A DNA stretch of 54,482 nt. Source: Micavibrio sp. UBA7657 (GTDB lineage: Bacteria; Pseudomonadota; Alphaproteobacteria; Micavibrionales; Micavibrionaceae). The stretch covers positions 1-54,482 of the forward strand of contig DLHX01000008.1 in NCBI GenBank assembly GCA_002483465.1. Reading direction: 5' to 3'. Below are positions 1 through 10,600 of the stretch, in pieces. The first letter of the stretch is position 1; every line of letters starts with the position of its first letter. The position numbers were made by a program, and so were the translations under genes. The notes beneath the pieces are model-generated. The model was given only the letters and a program-made list of their open reading frames with translations. It did no database searches and was not told the DNA's origin.

Positions 1-779
1 GTGAGACCGGCATCGCCGACCGGACCGCCGATAACGAAGCGGCCTGTCGGGTTGACGTAGAATTCGTCTTCTTTCGGCATCCAGCCATCAGGCAGGATAT
101 TGCGAACGTAAGGACGAACGATTTCTTTGACATCCGACTGGCTGAGGCCGTCTTTATGCTGCGTCGAAACGACGACAGCCGCCGCGCCGACAGGGCGGTC
201 GTTTTTATATTGAAGCGTAACCTGCGATTTCGCATCAGGCTCAAGTTCGGGCAGGGCACCGGAATGACGGGCCTCGGCCAGTGAGCGCAGGATCGCGTGC
301 GAATAATAAATCGGCGCAGGCATGAAAGCCGGCGTTTCGTCGCAGGCATAACCGAACATGATGCCCTGGTCGCCCGCGCCTTCATCTTTGTTTCCGGCAG
401 CATCAACGCCCTGCGCAATGTCAGCGGATTGCTTATGCAGACGAACATCGATTTTAACCGTCTTCCAGTTAAAACCTTCCTGTTCGTAACCGATTGTACG
501 GATCGCTTCGCGGGCCGCCGTTTCGATCATTGCAGAGGTAATTTCTTTGGAGCTGCGCGCTTCACCGCCGACCAGAACGAAATCGGTCGTCGCGAAAGTT
601 TCGCAGCCGACGCGCGCGACAGGATCATGCGCAAGAAACAGGTCGAGAACTGAATCGGAAATGCGGTCGCAGACTTTGTCCGGGTGTCCTTCAGACACAG
701 ACTCGGATGTGAAAATAAAATCTTTGAGGTCAGCTGACGGCAAAGGAATGGGCTTCTTGGAATCGTTGGCTTTATTCAT
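1..779 (-). CDS. metK: S-adenosylmethionine synthetase (3' part cut by window edge)
   Basis: MetK makes S-adenosylmethionine from methionine and ATP in the cytoplasm. Reading leftward from ATG 779-777, the frame is open to the window edge (259 codons). It shows the family signatures: an N-terminal FTSESVSEGHPDKVCDRISD block (ATP/Mg site), GAGDQGIMFGYACDE near residue 135, and the start of the GRFVIGGPVGDAGL block at the edge. About one third of the roughly 390-residue protein lies outside the window. It is the last visible gene of the miaB-phoH-ybeY-corC-lnt-HTH-metK series. An 84-nt leader with a strong hairpin separates it from the HTH gene, so it probably has its own control. Identity is certain from the motifs. 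Confidence 0.97.
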   Translation of the reverse strand, partial: MNKANDSKKPIPLPSADLKDFIFTSESVSEGHPDKVCDRISDSVLDLFLAHDPVARVGCETFATTDFVLVGGEARSSKEITSAMIETAAREAIRTIGYEQEGFNWKTVKIDVRLHKQSADIAQGVDAAGNKDEGAGDQGIMFGYACDETPAFMPAPIYYSHAILRSLAEARHSGALPELEPDAKSQVTLQYKNDRPVGAAAVVVSTQHKDGLSQSDVKEIVRPYVRNILPDGWMPKEDEFYVNPTGRFVIGGPVGDAGL

Positions 780-790
780 AAGGTTCTTCC

Positions 791-845
791 GCTCTCTAGG
801 GTGGTTTTCGTAAAACAACCCGTGCAGGTTAATGTTTCAGAGAGC
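791..845 (-). promoter_or_regulatory. Structured 5' leader of metK (candidate cis-acting RNA)
   Basis: Between the HTH stop and the metK start, the arms 791-797 (GCTCTCT) and 839-845 (AGAGAGC) form a perfect 7-bp stem. They enclose a second hairpin at 799-821: 4 bp, a G-A mismatch, 5 bp, and a 3-nt loop. The outer arm ends about 11 nt before the metK ATG and adjoins the purine-rich ribosome-binding region. metK genes are often SAM-regulated, so a SAM-sensing leader is possible. I do not recognise a known SAM riboswitch consensus, and there is no U-run that would make it a terminator. Confidence 0.45.
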
Positions 846-863
846 AGGATTCAAGAGATTATT

Positions 864-1319
864 CTATTCGGATTCGGCTTCGCCGCCCATGCGGTTTGCC
901 ATCGATTTGACGAATTTGAGGATGTCCTTACGGATTTCAGGATTATCGATGGTGTAAAAGGCGCGAACGAGATCAAGGGTTTCCTTGTTCTGCATAAGGT
1001 CGCCCGCCGCGAACTCTTCCTGGTCGTTATCAGCTAAACCATATGTCGCCGAAGAATAAGCCTTGGCTGCATTGCCGAGTTGGTCATAAAAATATGTGAC
1101 CGGAACTTCAAGGATTTTGCTGAACTGATACAGGCGTCCGGCGCTGATACGGTTCATGCCGCGCTCGTATTTCTGGATTTGCTGGAAGGTCAGGCCGATC
1201 GATTCAGCCAGTTTCTCCTGGCTGAGGCCCAGGAGGGAACGGCGTACACGCAGACGTTGCCCGACGTGAACGTCGACCGGATCCGGTGTGCCTTTGGTTT
1301 TTCTCGCGTGTGAAGCCAT
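864..1319 (-). CDS. XRE-family helix-turn-helix transcriptional regulator
   Basis: A 151-residue cytoplasmic DNA-binding protein. Residues about 15-70 form an XRE/Cro-type HTH (VGQRLRVRRSLLGLSQEKLA, then GLTFQQIQKYERGMNRIS). The C-terminal half is helical and acidic. I chose ATG 1319-1317, because 26 further in-frame codons upstream (from 1397) look non-conserved and run through the likely promoter. The gene sits between lnt and metK, a position where many alphaproteobacteria carry an HTH regulator. It may regulate itself or metK, but its target is not shown by the sequence. Confidence 0.88.
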   Translation of the reverse strand: MASHARKTKGTPDPVDVHVGQRLRVRRSLLGLSQEKLAESIGLTFQQIQKYERGMNRISAGRLYQFSKILEVPVTYFYDQLGNAAKAYSSATYGLADNDQEEFAAGDLMQNKETLDLVRAFYTIDNPEIRKDILKFVKSMANRMGGEAESE

Positions 1320-1369
1320 TAATTTTGTTCTTCCTGATTTTTTAGTAAATTCTAATACACCTTTATAGA

Positions 1370-1397
1370 CATATAGTGCGCCTACGACAGTGTGCAA
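1370..1397 (-). promoter_or_regulatory. Candidate sigma70-type promoter of the HTH gene
   Basis: On the minus strand TTGCAC (1397-1392) is followed after 16 nt by TATATG (1375-1370), about 50 nt before the HTH start. Both hexamers are imperfect matches. The 135-nt gap from lnt to the HTH gene makes a separate promoter plausible. Confidence 0.4.
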
Positions 1398-1454
1398 CTA
1401 ACCTCAGGTGTTTTTACCATCTGTTTATTCAACCATACTCATTATTTCGGGTGT

Positions 1455-3002
1455 TTAGCCGGACGCAAGGTTCTTGCGCCGGATGAGGTATCCGAAAGCG
1501 GTAAAAAGCAGCACCATCCCTGTAAAAATAACGTTCTTAATTAAATTATTGTTCCTAAAAATCATATTTTTATTGGGGAGCGCAAGTGTTTTTTCATATT
1601 GTTCGAAAAGTGGGGATAGACCGTGAACCTGACCTAAAGGATCAATTAAACCGCTTAAACCGGTGTTTGCAGCCCGAATCACGGGTATTCCTTCCTCCAC
1701 TGCGCGGAAGATAGCTTGGGTGAAATGCTGGTGCGGGCCGGCGCTGATGCCGTACCACGCATCGTTGGTGACATTGATGATAAAGTCCGGCGTGTCAGGC
1801 CCCACGACCTTGCCTGAGAATATAATCTCATAACAGATCACCGGGCTGTATTTCAGGCCGAACGCTTCGAACGTTTTAACGCCCGAACCGAGAATGAACC
1901 CTGTGAACTCGACGACCGGCTTCAAGGGTATCCATTTCTGAAACGGAATATATTCGCCGAACGGAACGAGGTGATATTTATCGTAAACGTTCGAGATTTT
2001 GCCTTCCGCGTCGAACATGACCAGCGAATTGAAATAGGATTTTGTTTCCCGTTCATGACGAAGCATGCCGGTCATGAGCACTGCTCCGCCCGGATAGGCC
2101 TGAAGCGTGTCAGTTATATATTGAACCGCCTGCGGATCCTCGGCCAGCCAGAAACCCATCGCGGTTTCCGGCCAGACGATAATGGTTTTGTTTTTCGATC
2201 CTTCTGCAGGCTGTGAAAGTTGAATCGATTTCAGGAAATGCTGGCCTGTTTTCGAGCGGTCCCATTTTTCGGACTGCTCGATGTCAGGCTGGACGATGCG
2301 GATGTCGACATTCGGAACATTTGTGATTTGTGCCGTCTGCAGGCGGACGATGCCGAAGATCATGCATAAAGCAAAGCTACCGAGTGCCGCCACAATGAAT
2401 ACCGTTTTTTCTTTTTTCTGTAGCGTCCTCAGAAACAAAAATCCCGGCAATGAGAACCAGAAAATCGTCAGCCATGTCAGGAAATAAATATTGCCGACGG
2501 CGACGGTCTGGATCATTGGTGGTGTTCCGGCCCATGTATAGCCGAACAGGTTCCACGGATAACCGGTTAATACAAATCCGCGGCCCCACTCGACCAAGGC
2601 TATAAAGGCTGTGAACGCCAGAAACCCTGCACCGGTTTTGAGATCGGCAAAACGTTTCGCCGCCCATGCGCCAGTCGCGATAAAAAACGCGAGCAGGGAG
2701 GGCAGGCCCGCGACCGCCAGCGGCCATATCCACGAAAACGGGTTTCCGTCGACCAATAACGCATTCTTGACCCAGAACAGCCCGGTGAAAAAATAACCGA
2801 AGGCAAACAGCCAGCCGTAAATGAATGCGCCGCGCGGCAAGCGCGTGCGGTCTATCAAAAGATAAAAAGCGGAAAGGCAGAGAATAAGAACCGGCCACGC
2901 ATTATAGGGTGCCATACCGAGCGCACCCAGAGCGCCGAGCGCAAAGCACGCCAGGGCACGCTGCGGTCGGTTGGCTTTTTCAATCAGCACATGAAGTTTC
3001 AT
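1455..3002 (-). CDS. lnt: Apolipoprotein N-acyltransferase
   Basis: Lnt is an inner-membrane enzyme that adds the third acyl chain to the N-terminal cysteine of lipoproteins before Lol sorting. The 515-residue protein has six or more hydrophobic segments in residues 15-220 and a C-terminal anchor near 490-510. The periplasmic nitrilase domain between them carries the expected triad: Glu279 (WPET), Lys342 (YDKYHLVPFGEY) and Cys390 (VICYE). Length fits the family. It starts 2 nt after the corC stop, so the two are co-transcribed. The pairing corC-lnt is conserved in proteobacteria. Confidence 0.96.
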   Translation of the reverse strand: MKLHVLIEKANRPQRALACFALGALGALGMAPYNAWPVLILCLSAFYLLIDRTRLPRGAFIYGWLFAFGYFFTGLFWVKNALLVDGNPFSWIWPLAVAGLPSLLAFFIATGAWAAKRFADLKTGAGFLAFTAFIALVEWGRGFVLTGYPWNLFGYTWAGTPPMIQTVAVGNIYFLTWLTIFWFSLPGFLFLRTLQKKEKTVFIVAALGSFALCMIFGIVRLQTAQITNVPNVDIRIVQPDIEQSEKWDRSKTGQHFLKSIQLSQPAEGSKNKTIIVWPETAMGFWLAEDPQAVQYITDTLQAYPGGAVLMTGMLRHERETKSYFNSLVMFDAEGKISNVYDKYHLVPFGEYIPFQKWIPLKPVVEFTGFILGSGVKTFEAFGLKYSPVICYEIIFSGKVVGPDTPDFIINVTNDAWYGISAGPHQHFTQAIFRAVEEGIPVIRAANTGLSGLIDPLGQVHGLSPLFEQYEKTLALPNKNMIFRNNNLIKNVIFTGMVLLFTAFGYLIRRKNLASG

Positions 3003-3004
3003 TT

Positions 3005-3898
3005 TTATTCCGGCGCGGGCAGGGAAGGGATATTGCTGATGCGGAGCAGGTTAATACGCCGCGGCCCGGCATCGATCACTTCAAATAACATCCCGGTGTG
3101 ATGCGTAATGATTTCCCCGCGTGCGGGGATGCGCCCCGCCAGGAAGAATACGAGACCGCTCAGTGTATCGCTGACATTTCTTTCCTCATCCGTCAGAACC
3201 TGCCCGAAGCGGTTGTCGAATTCCTCAACCGGCATGCGCGCATCGGCAAGCACCGAGCCGTCATCGTGAACTACAAGCTGCGGGATTTCATCCACGGCAT
3301 GCTCATCATCAATCTCGCCGACAATGGCTTCAATCACGTTGCCGATAGTCACCAATCCGTCGATACCGCCATATTCATCGACGACCAGCGCCATATGGCG
3401 GCTGCTCTGGCGCATTTTCAGGAGCAGGTTGAGAATGGTCATGGCAGGCGAGACGATAGGAATATCGGTAATCAGTTTCTTGATAGTCGGCTGCTCACCA
3501 CGCGCAACGGCGCTGAGCACGTCCTTGGCGTGAATGGTGCCGAGCACATCATCCAGCGTGTCGCGGTAAACGGGAATGCGGCTGTACTGCTTCTCGGCAA
3601 CCAGCGCCAGCAATTCCTTCGGTGATGTATCGACTTCGATGGCGACGATGTTGGCGCGCGGCACCATGACGTTAATCACCTTAAGCTCGCGCAGCTTTAA
3701 AATATTAGAGAGCAGGATGCGCTCATGGCTGGTGATGAAATCATAGGCCGGATTTACACCGTTATTGCTGGCGGGCGCATTAGCGTTTTCCGCCGCAGCG
3801 GGCTTCGCAAGACTCTTGATCCATTTAAGGAGAGTGTTTTGTCTGGGGGGCGTCAGGTCCGGCAGTGTTCCGGGCGGGTTACTTTGGGGGTCAGGCAT
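3005..3898 (-). CDS. corC: CorC/HlyC-type CBS-domain protein
   Basis: A 297-residue soluble protein. After a low-complexity N-terminus (about residues 1-60) come two CBS domains (about 70-200; MVPRANIVAIEV and a VVDEYGGIDGLVT block) and a C-terminal CorC_HlyC (transporter-associated) domain with ARMPVEEFDNRFG. It lacks the membrane CNNM/DUF21 domain. Members are linked to Mg/Co efflux (CorC) or called hemolysin-like, but the mechanism is uncertain. It lies between ybeY and lnt in a tight minus-strand operon, as in other proteobacteria. Confidence 0.93.
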   Translation of the reverse strand: MPDPQSNPPGTLPDLTPPRQNTLLKWIKSLAKPAAAENANAPASNNGVNPAYDFITSHERILLSNILKLRELKVINVMVPRANIVAIEVDTSPKELLALVAEKQYSRIPVYRDTLDDVLGTIHAKDVLSAVARGEQPTIKKLITDIPIVSPAMTILNLLLKMRQSSRHMALVVDEYGGIDGLVTIGNVIEAIVGEIDDEHAVDEIPQLVVHDDGSVLADARMPVEEFDNRFGQVLTDEERNVSDTLSGLVFFLAGRIPARGEIITHHTGMLFEVIDAGPRRINLLRISNIPSLPAPE

Positions 3899-3938
3899 AG
3901 GGACATAATATAAAGCCGGGGGGCGATTTCACAATATG

Positions 3939-4433
3939 TTAGTAAGGGTTTTTTATGCCAAGGCTTTCCAGAACGCGGATTTCCAGCGATTCCATCTCCT
4001 CGGCCTCGGCATCGTTTTCATGGTCGTAAGCCAGCAAATGCAAAATTCCGTGCACCAGGAGATGCGTAACGTGATTTTCGAAACTCTTTTTTTGTGAAAT
4101 GGCTTCTTTTTTGACGGTTTCATAGGCCAGCACAACATCACCCAGATTGGTCACTTTATCGTCGCTGCCGGGATCCTGTGGGAAGGACAGGACGTTGGTC
4201 GGTTTGTCTTTGCCCCGGTAAGTCCTGTTGAGACTTTGAATAAACGCGTTATCGGCAAGAACGATGCTGATCTCGGTCGTGCGTCCTGAAAAGTCGTGAA
4301 AGACAAGATTTTCATTTAAAGCTTCGATCACGTTTTCGGTGATATCCGAAATATCCGGCCATTCGGCGCAAAGGACATTGACGTCCGGCTGGATATCCGG
4401 CAGCGCGCCTTGTGATTTATTTTTGCCGGTCAT
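3939..4433 (-). CDS. ybeY: Endoribonuclease YbeY (rRNA maturation factor)
   Basis: YbeY is a zinc-dependent single-strand RNase involved in 16S rRNA 3' maturation and ribosome quality control. The 164-residue protein has the diagnostic metal site H128-x3-H132-x5-H138 in HLLVHGILHLLAYDHE. It also has the conserved RGKDKPTNVLSFP strand. Its ATG overlaps the phoH stop (ATGA), so translation is probably coupled. Length and context are normal for the family. Confidence 0.96.
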   Translation of the reverse strand: MTGKNKSQGALPDIQPDVNVLCAEWPDISDITENVIEALNENLVFHDFSGRTTEISIVLADNAFIQSLNRTYRGKDKPTNVLSFPQDPGSDDKVTNLGDVVLAYETVKKEAISQKKSFENHVTHLLVHGILHLLAYDHENDAEAEEMESLEIRVLESLGIKNPY

Positions 4434-5389
4434 TTTTTCTTGTCGTAGGCGTTGACGATCTTGCCGACAAGCGGGTGGCGAATGACGTCTTCCTTGGTGA
4501 AGTGAACGAATTTGATCTCATCGACACCCTCGAGAATTTCAACCGCGTCGCGCAGGCCCGATTTGATGCCGACGGGCAGGTCGGTCTGGGTCAGGTCGCC
4601 CGTGATCACCATACGCGAGGATTCGCCCATGCGTGTCAGGAACATTTTCATCTGTGTCGCGGTGGTGTTCTGAGCCTCATCAAGAATAACAAAGGCATTG
4701 CTGAGCGTGCGTCCGCGCATGAAGGCCAGCGGTGCAACTTCGATCTCACCGGTTTCCATTTTCTTGACCAGCATGTCCATCGGCATCATATCCTGAAGCG
4801 CGTCATATATAGGGCGGAGGTAAGGATCGACTTTTTCTTTCATGTCGCCGGGCAGGAAGCCGAGGCGTTCTCCCGCTTCAACAGCCGGGCGGCAGAAAAT
4901 CAAACGCTCGACCTCGCCGCTCAGGAACATGTTCACGGCACTTGAAACCGCGAGATAGGTTTTACCCGTACCGGCAGGACCAAGCCCAAAGACCATCGCG
5001 TTTTCCTGGATGGTCTTGATGTATACCGCCTGGTTCGGCGAGCGCGGGCCGATTGTTTTTTTCTTTGTGTGAATGGCGAGCTTGTCGTCGTTCATTTCAT
5101 ATTTGCCGTTTTTGCCATTGGTCTTTTTGCTATCCAGGAAACGCAGGGCGGCGTCGATCTCCGCCGTGCCGACATCCTGATTTTTATTCAGCATCTCCCA
5201 CAGCGAGTTTAAAACTTTGCCGGCTTTTTCGACAGAAGTTTTGTCACCGGACAAGGTTAATTGATTGCCGCGATCTGAAATTGAAATGCCGAGCTTTTTT
5301 TCAAGGTGGGCGATATGCGCGTTGCGCTCGCCAAAAAGGAGGGGAACCAGGTCGTTATTCCTGAACTCTAAAACTTGGTTTTCAGCCAA
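4430..5389 (-). CDS. phoH: PhoH-like P-loop ATPase
   Basis: A 319-residue cytoplasmic ATPase of the PhoH/YbeZ family, which works with YbeY in RNA metabolism. The N-terminus (about residues 20-65) looks like a small KH-type RNA-binding domain. Walker A is GPAGTGKT at 137-144 and Walker B is FVILDEAQN at 233-241, followed by the superfamily 1-like ITGDLTQTDLP motif. It overlaps ybeY by 4 nt. It is separated from miaB by 70 nt, so it may have an extra promoter. Confidence 0.95.
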   Translation of the reverse strand: MAENQVLEFRNNDLVPLLFGERNAHIAHLEKKLGISISDRGNQLTLSGDKTSVEKAGKVLNSLWEMLNKNQDVGTAEIDAALRFLDSKKTNGKNGKYEMNDDKLAIHTKKKTIGPRSPNQAVYIKTIQENAMVFGLGPAGTGKTYLAVSSAVNMFLSGEVERLIFCRPAVEAGERLGFLPGDMKEKVDPYLRPIYDALQDMMPMDMLVKKMETGEIEVAPLAFMRGRTLSNAFVILDEAQNTTATQMKMFLTRMGESSRMVITGDLTQTDLPVGIKSGLRDAVEILEGVDEIKFVHFTKEDVIRHPLVGKIVNAYDKKK

Positions 5390-5459
5390 ATAGGCATCCT
5401 TTCAAGGTTAATCCCATTATACAGCAATAAGGATTAAAATGTAAGAAAAGCCTGAACAA

Positions 5460-6833
<1,374 letters not shown>

Positions 6834-6931
6834 GCGATTTCCGTAGCAGGAATAAGGTCAAAAAACAAACATATTGCAGGAAAATGGCCATTATAATATG
6901 ACATGGGCCTTCGGATTCTGAGGAGCGGTGT

Positions 6932-7459
6932 ATGAAAAGAGTGTTTCTGTTTGTTCTGACGGGCGTTGTAATGCTGCCCTCATTAGCTTTTGCCGAGCTT
7001 GAGCTCACCGTTAACCCCGATAAACAACCGGGCAGGAAATGCTATACCGCCGCCGAAGCCGAGGCCGAGCAGGGCATCCGCATCCACAGCGAACTGATGG
7101 TCATCGGCCTCAACTGCAATCACATGGGCAAGCGCCACGGCCAGCCGCTTTATTCCATGTACCGTGAATTCACTGCCAAGTACGGCGACCTCTTCGCCCA
7201 GTATGAAACCATCCTGATCGATTATTTCAAAATTAACGGCGACCCGAAACCCATTGCCACTTTGAATACACTGCGCACCAGCTTCGCTAATAAAATTTCA
7301 AATGACGCCGCCAAGGCAAGGCCCGACATTTTCTGCTCTCAATATGCGCCCCGCGTTTTAAAGGCGGCGGAAATGAGCAAGGAAAATGTGCGTAAATGGG
7401 CGGCGACGATCTACCCGTCGCACCCGGTTTCGCATCCGGTTTGCAAGTCCGAGAAATAA
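6932..7459 (+). CDS. Exported protein of unknown function
   Basis: A 175-residue protein with a clear Sec signal peptide: MKR, a hydrophobic core, and cleavage near LAFA-E at residue 22. The mature part has four cysteines (KCY, LNC, FCS, VCK), which could form two periplasmic disulfides, and no other motif I recognise. A GAGG-type ribosome site (GAGGAGCGGTGT) precedes ATG 6932. It is divergent from miaB, with a TATAAT-like box at 6892-6897 in the 98-nt gap. Function is unknown. Confidence 0.8.
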   Translation: MKRVFLFVLTGVVMLPSLAFAELELTVNPDKQPGRKCYTAAEAEAEQGIRIHSELMVIGLNCNHMGKRHGQPLYSMYREFTAKYGDLFAQYETILIDYFKINGDPKPIATLNTLRTSFANKISNDAAKARPDIFCSQYAPRVLKAAEMSKENVRKWAATIYPSHPVSHPVCKSEK

Positions 7460-7466
7460 AAAATCC

Positions 7467-7534
7467 TTATCCACAGAAGCCAAGTTTTTTCACCGTAACT
7501 CCCGGGGAATATTCACGTTTGTTAATGTGAATAA
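7467..7534. promoter_or_regulatory. Pair of consensus DnaA boxes
   Basis: TTATCCACA at 7467-7475 (plus) is a perfect high-affinity DnaA box. TTATTCACA on the minus strand at 7534-7526 also fits TTWTNCACA. The second overlaps a 7-bp inverted repeat (TATTCAC 7510-7516 / GTGAATA 7527-7533). Both lie in the 189-nt gap before the coiled-coil gene at 7649. They could make that gene DnaA-responsive. Two boxes alone do not make an origin. Confidence 0.6.
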
Positions 7535-7648
7535 CTTTTCCGCTTTTTCTTGAATGCGCGCATGTGCCGTGGCCTATTCAGGATGTCTCAAAATAATGCG
7601 TTCCAACCCACGCCTGTGCCGCTTCACAGGAACAAGGAGCTTTAATCT

Positions 7649-10600
7649 ATGTCTGAACTTTCCGCCCTCAAAAAAATCCCCGAAATCCAGTCAGGCGACA
7701 CGCAAATCGATCTGAAAACGGATCTGCGAGCGGAACGTACAAAAGATCTGCGGAAAAAAGCGTCCAGCATCGGCGGTTTGAAAATCACGTCGGTTTCAGC
7801 GGCTCCCGCACAGCCTCAACCTCAGTCTCAGCCACAGGCGGCAAAGCCCAAGGCCGAGGAAAAAGAAACGTTCGATCTCGATGAAGAATCGGTCCTCGTT
7901 CTCAGTCCCGCGGCGCGCGTGCCGATGGCGCGTATCGGCGTCATCATCAAAGCCGTCTATATCGCGGCTGGCGTGTTGACGGCGGCATGGGTCGTTTATT
8001 CCCTTGGTTTTATCGCGGTCAGCGGTGCCGCCAACCCGAACGAACTCGGCGGCATGTTAGCCGGCATGCTGGCCCCCCCGGCGATGCTGTGGCTGCTGCT
8101 GTCCGTTCTGCACCGCCGCTCCGACGTTCATCAATATTCGCAGGCGCTGCGCACGGAACTGCAATCGCTCCTGTTCCCCTCTGCGGAAACAGGCCAGCTT
8201 ATCAATAAAGACATCGAGCGCCTCTGCGCGCAGGCTGCTGAAATTTCTTCGGCATCGAAAACAGTTCTGAAATCGCTCCAGCGCGCCCGTCAGGGTCTGC
8301 GCGTCGAGATGCGTGATTTCTCCGGTGTCTCTAAAAAAGCCGAATTCCACATCGACCGTCTTGCGGAATCCCTGCAGGAAAAAGCTTCGAAACTGAAAAC
8401 GCTCACCGATGAAATTGAACAGCGGACAGCAAGCATCGATGCAAAAGCGCGGGCGGGAGCCGAGGCATGGGATCAGGCAACGCTTAAAATTCTTGAGCGT
8501 GCAGGCGAAATGGAATCCTCACTCGGCAAGGGCGCGGATAAAATTCTGGGTGCCGCTGATAAAGCGGGCGAGCGCACGAGCGATATCGAATCCAGCCTCA
8601 ACAAGAGCTACGAAGGCCTCAATGAAATCGTCGACCGCGTGGCCGAGCGCCTCAAAGGCCTTGGTTCGCAGTTCAAAGACCACACTGAAAATCTGGCGAG
8701 CGTCGTCGGCAATGTCGGCTCCGAAACCGAGCGTCTTGCCGTTATGATGACCTCGGGCGTTGAAAACCTCGAAGCCGTTACCGACCGCACGATTGACGCC
8801 ATGAACCGCTCGACCGAAACCATCGGTCAGCAAAAAGAAGCGCTCGATCTGGGCGCGCAATCCATCGCCGAGCAGGCCGAGAAAATCGTCGGCTCCATCG
8901 ATGTCAGCATTAAAAAACTGGATGACGCTGTCGAAGGCGTGGTCCAGAAAACCGGCGACCTCTCGGTTCGCCTCGATGAAAAAACCGTCGCTCTCCACGA
9001 TGTTATCAAAGGCATCACAAAAGAAGCCGATGGTATCGAGCAGGCCGGTGAGCATGCGGCCAATAAACTCGGCGAAGCGCTGTCCGTTGCCGTTTCAGGC
9101 GCGGAATCCATCAACTCAGCTGTTCGCCGTGCCATGGAAAATGTGGAAAAAACCAGCACGAATGCAAAAGAACAAGCCGAAAGCCTCATGGAGCAGACAC
9201 ACGAAAAAGTCGTCGAGCTCAACAAGGCCGGTGAAAACAATCTCGAGAGCATCAAGAGCATGGTCGAGCTGCTGGAGAAAAGCCGCGGCAGCATCGCCGA
9301 GGTTACGGAATCAACGCAGCTTAACGTCACGAAACTCGCCGCAACAATCGAAGACCAGAGCGAGAAACTCAACCTCTCGGCCGTCAGCCTGTCCGAGCGC
9401 GTCGAAAAAGTACGCGAAACGCTTGAAGGGCCCGTTAAGGAACTTCAGGCCGCCGTGCGCAACGCCGACGAACGTCACGAAGCAATTGAAACTATCCTCA
9501 CGCGCCGCGTCGCCGAACTGAACGAGGCAAGTGAAAAAGCCTCGGCCAGCGCCGAGAATATCCGCACCATCCTGCGTGTCCAGGCGCAGGAAATCTCGAC
9601 CCTGTCGGGTCAGGTCGCGGGCCATGCACGCACGATCAATGAGCAGATGACTCTACAAAAAGACGCATTGTCCGGCCAGGTTTCGGATTGCATGCAGAGC
9701 GTCGAGAAAATTGCCGAGTCCCTCGGCGTCCAGGCGAAAAACCTGCATGACGTTTCCGGCATTGCGAAAGACGACGTTTCCACGTTGCGCGATGAAATTT
9801 CGACGCGTTGCCAGGAAATTTCCGAATTCACGACCAAAGCCTTCACCCAGCTCGTCGAGATCGATGAATCGCTCAACGATAAAATCCTGCTGCTCCGCCA
9901 GCAGGCCGATACAGCGGCGGATTCTATTCTCAAGGTCCGCGAGAGCCTCGTCGAAACGGCGCAGGATATGGAACCTGTCTGTGAAAAAGCCCTGCAGGGC
10001 GCGGAATCGGTCAATGCGCGCTTCGAAGCGCTGAAAGCCGGGTTCGACGTCACCGCCACCAGCAATCTTTCGAAGCTCCAGCAAATCGGCAATGTCTTCG
10101 ACGAACGCCTGCATGCGCTCAAATCGGGCTCCGACGATGCCTCGCGTCTTCTGCGCACATCCAGCGAAGATCTGCGCGAGCGCGTGGCCGACATCGAAAG
10201 CGCCTCGAACTCCGCCAGCGATAAAATGCGTGAAATCGCGCAGTCTATCGAAGGCCAGTCTTCGGACATCCACCTCCTTACCGACCAAGCATTGCTCAAG
10301 GTCGAGGCCATTCAAAAAGCCATCAACGAGCAGTTCCAGGAGTTCTCGGCGTCGGTTGGCCAGGCCGTAGCGCAGCTCAAGGATGCGGGCGATGAATTCG
10401 TTACCAACTCTCGCGCCGTCCACGACGAGGCCGAAAAAGCCCGTGAAAGCTTCGAGTTGGCCGGCGAGCAGGTGCGCGAGGAAACGCGTTCCCTGTCTGA
10501 ACAAGCCGAAGATGTCACAACCCGCACCGAGACCATGGCAACCCGCGTCCGCAGGGAAGCAGAAGGATTGCTGGAAAGCGCGACCGAAAGCCTCTCCGAA

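Noticed and set aside
864..1397. Longer form of the HTH protein from ATG 1397
   Set aside because: The extra 26 residues are not domain-like and run through the probable promoter at 1370-1397.
7467..7534. Chromosomal replication origin
   Set aside because: Only two DnaA boxes, no clear AT-rich unwinding element array, and no origin-linked genes (dnaA, hemE, parAB) nearby.
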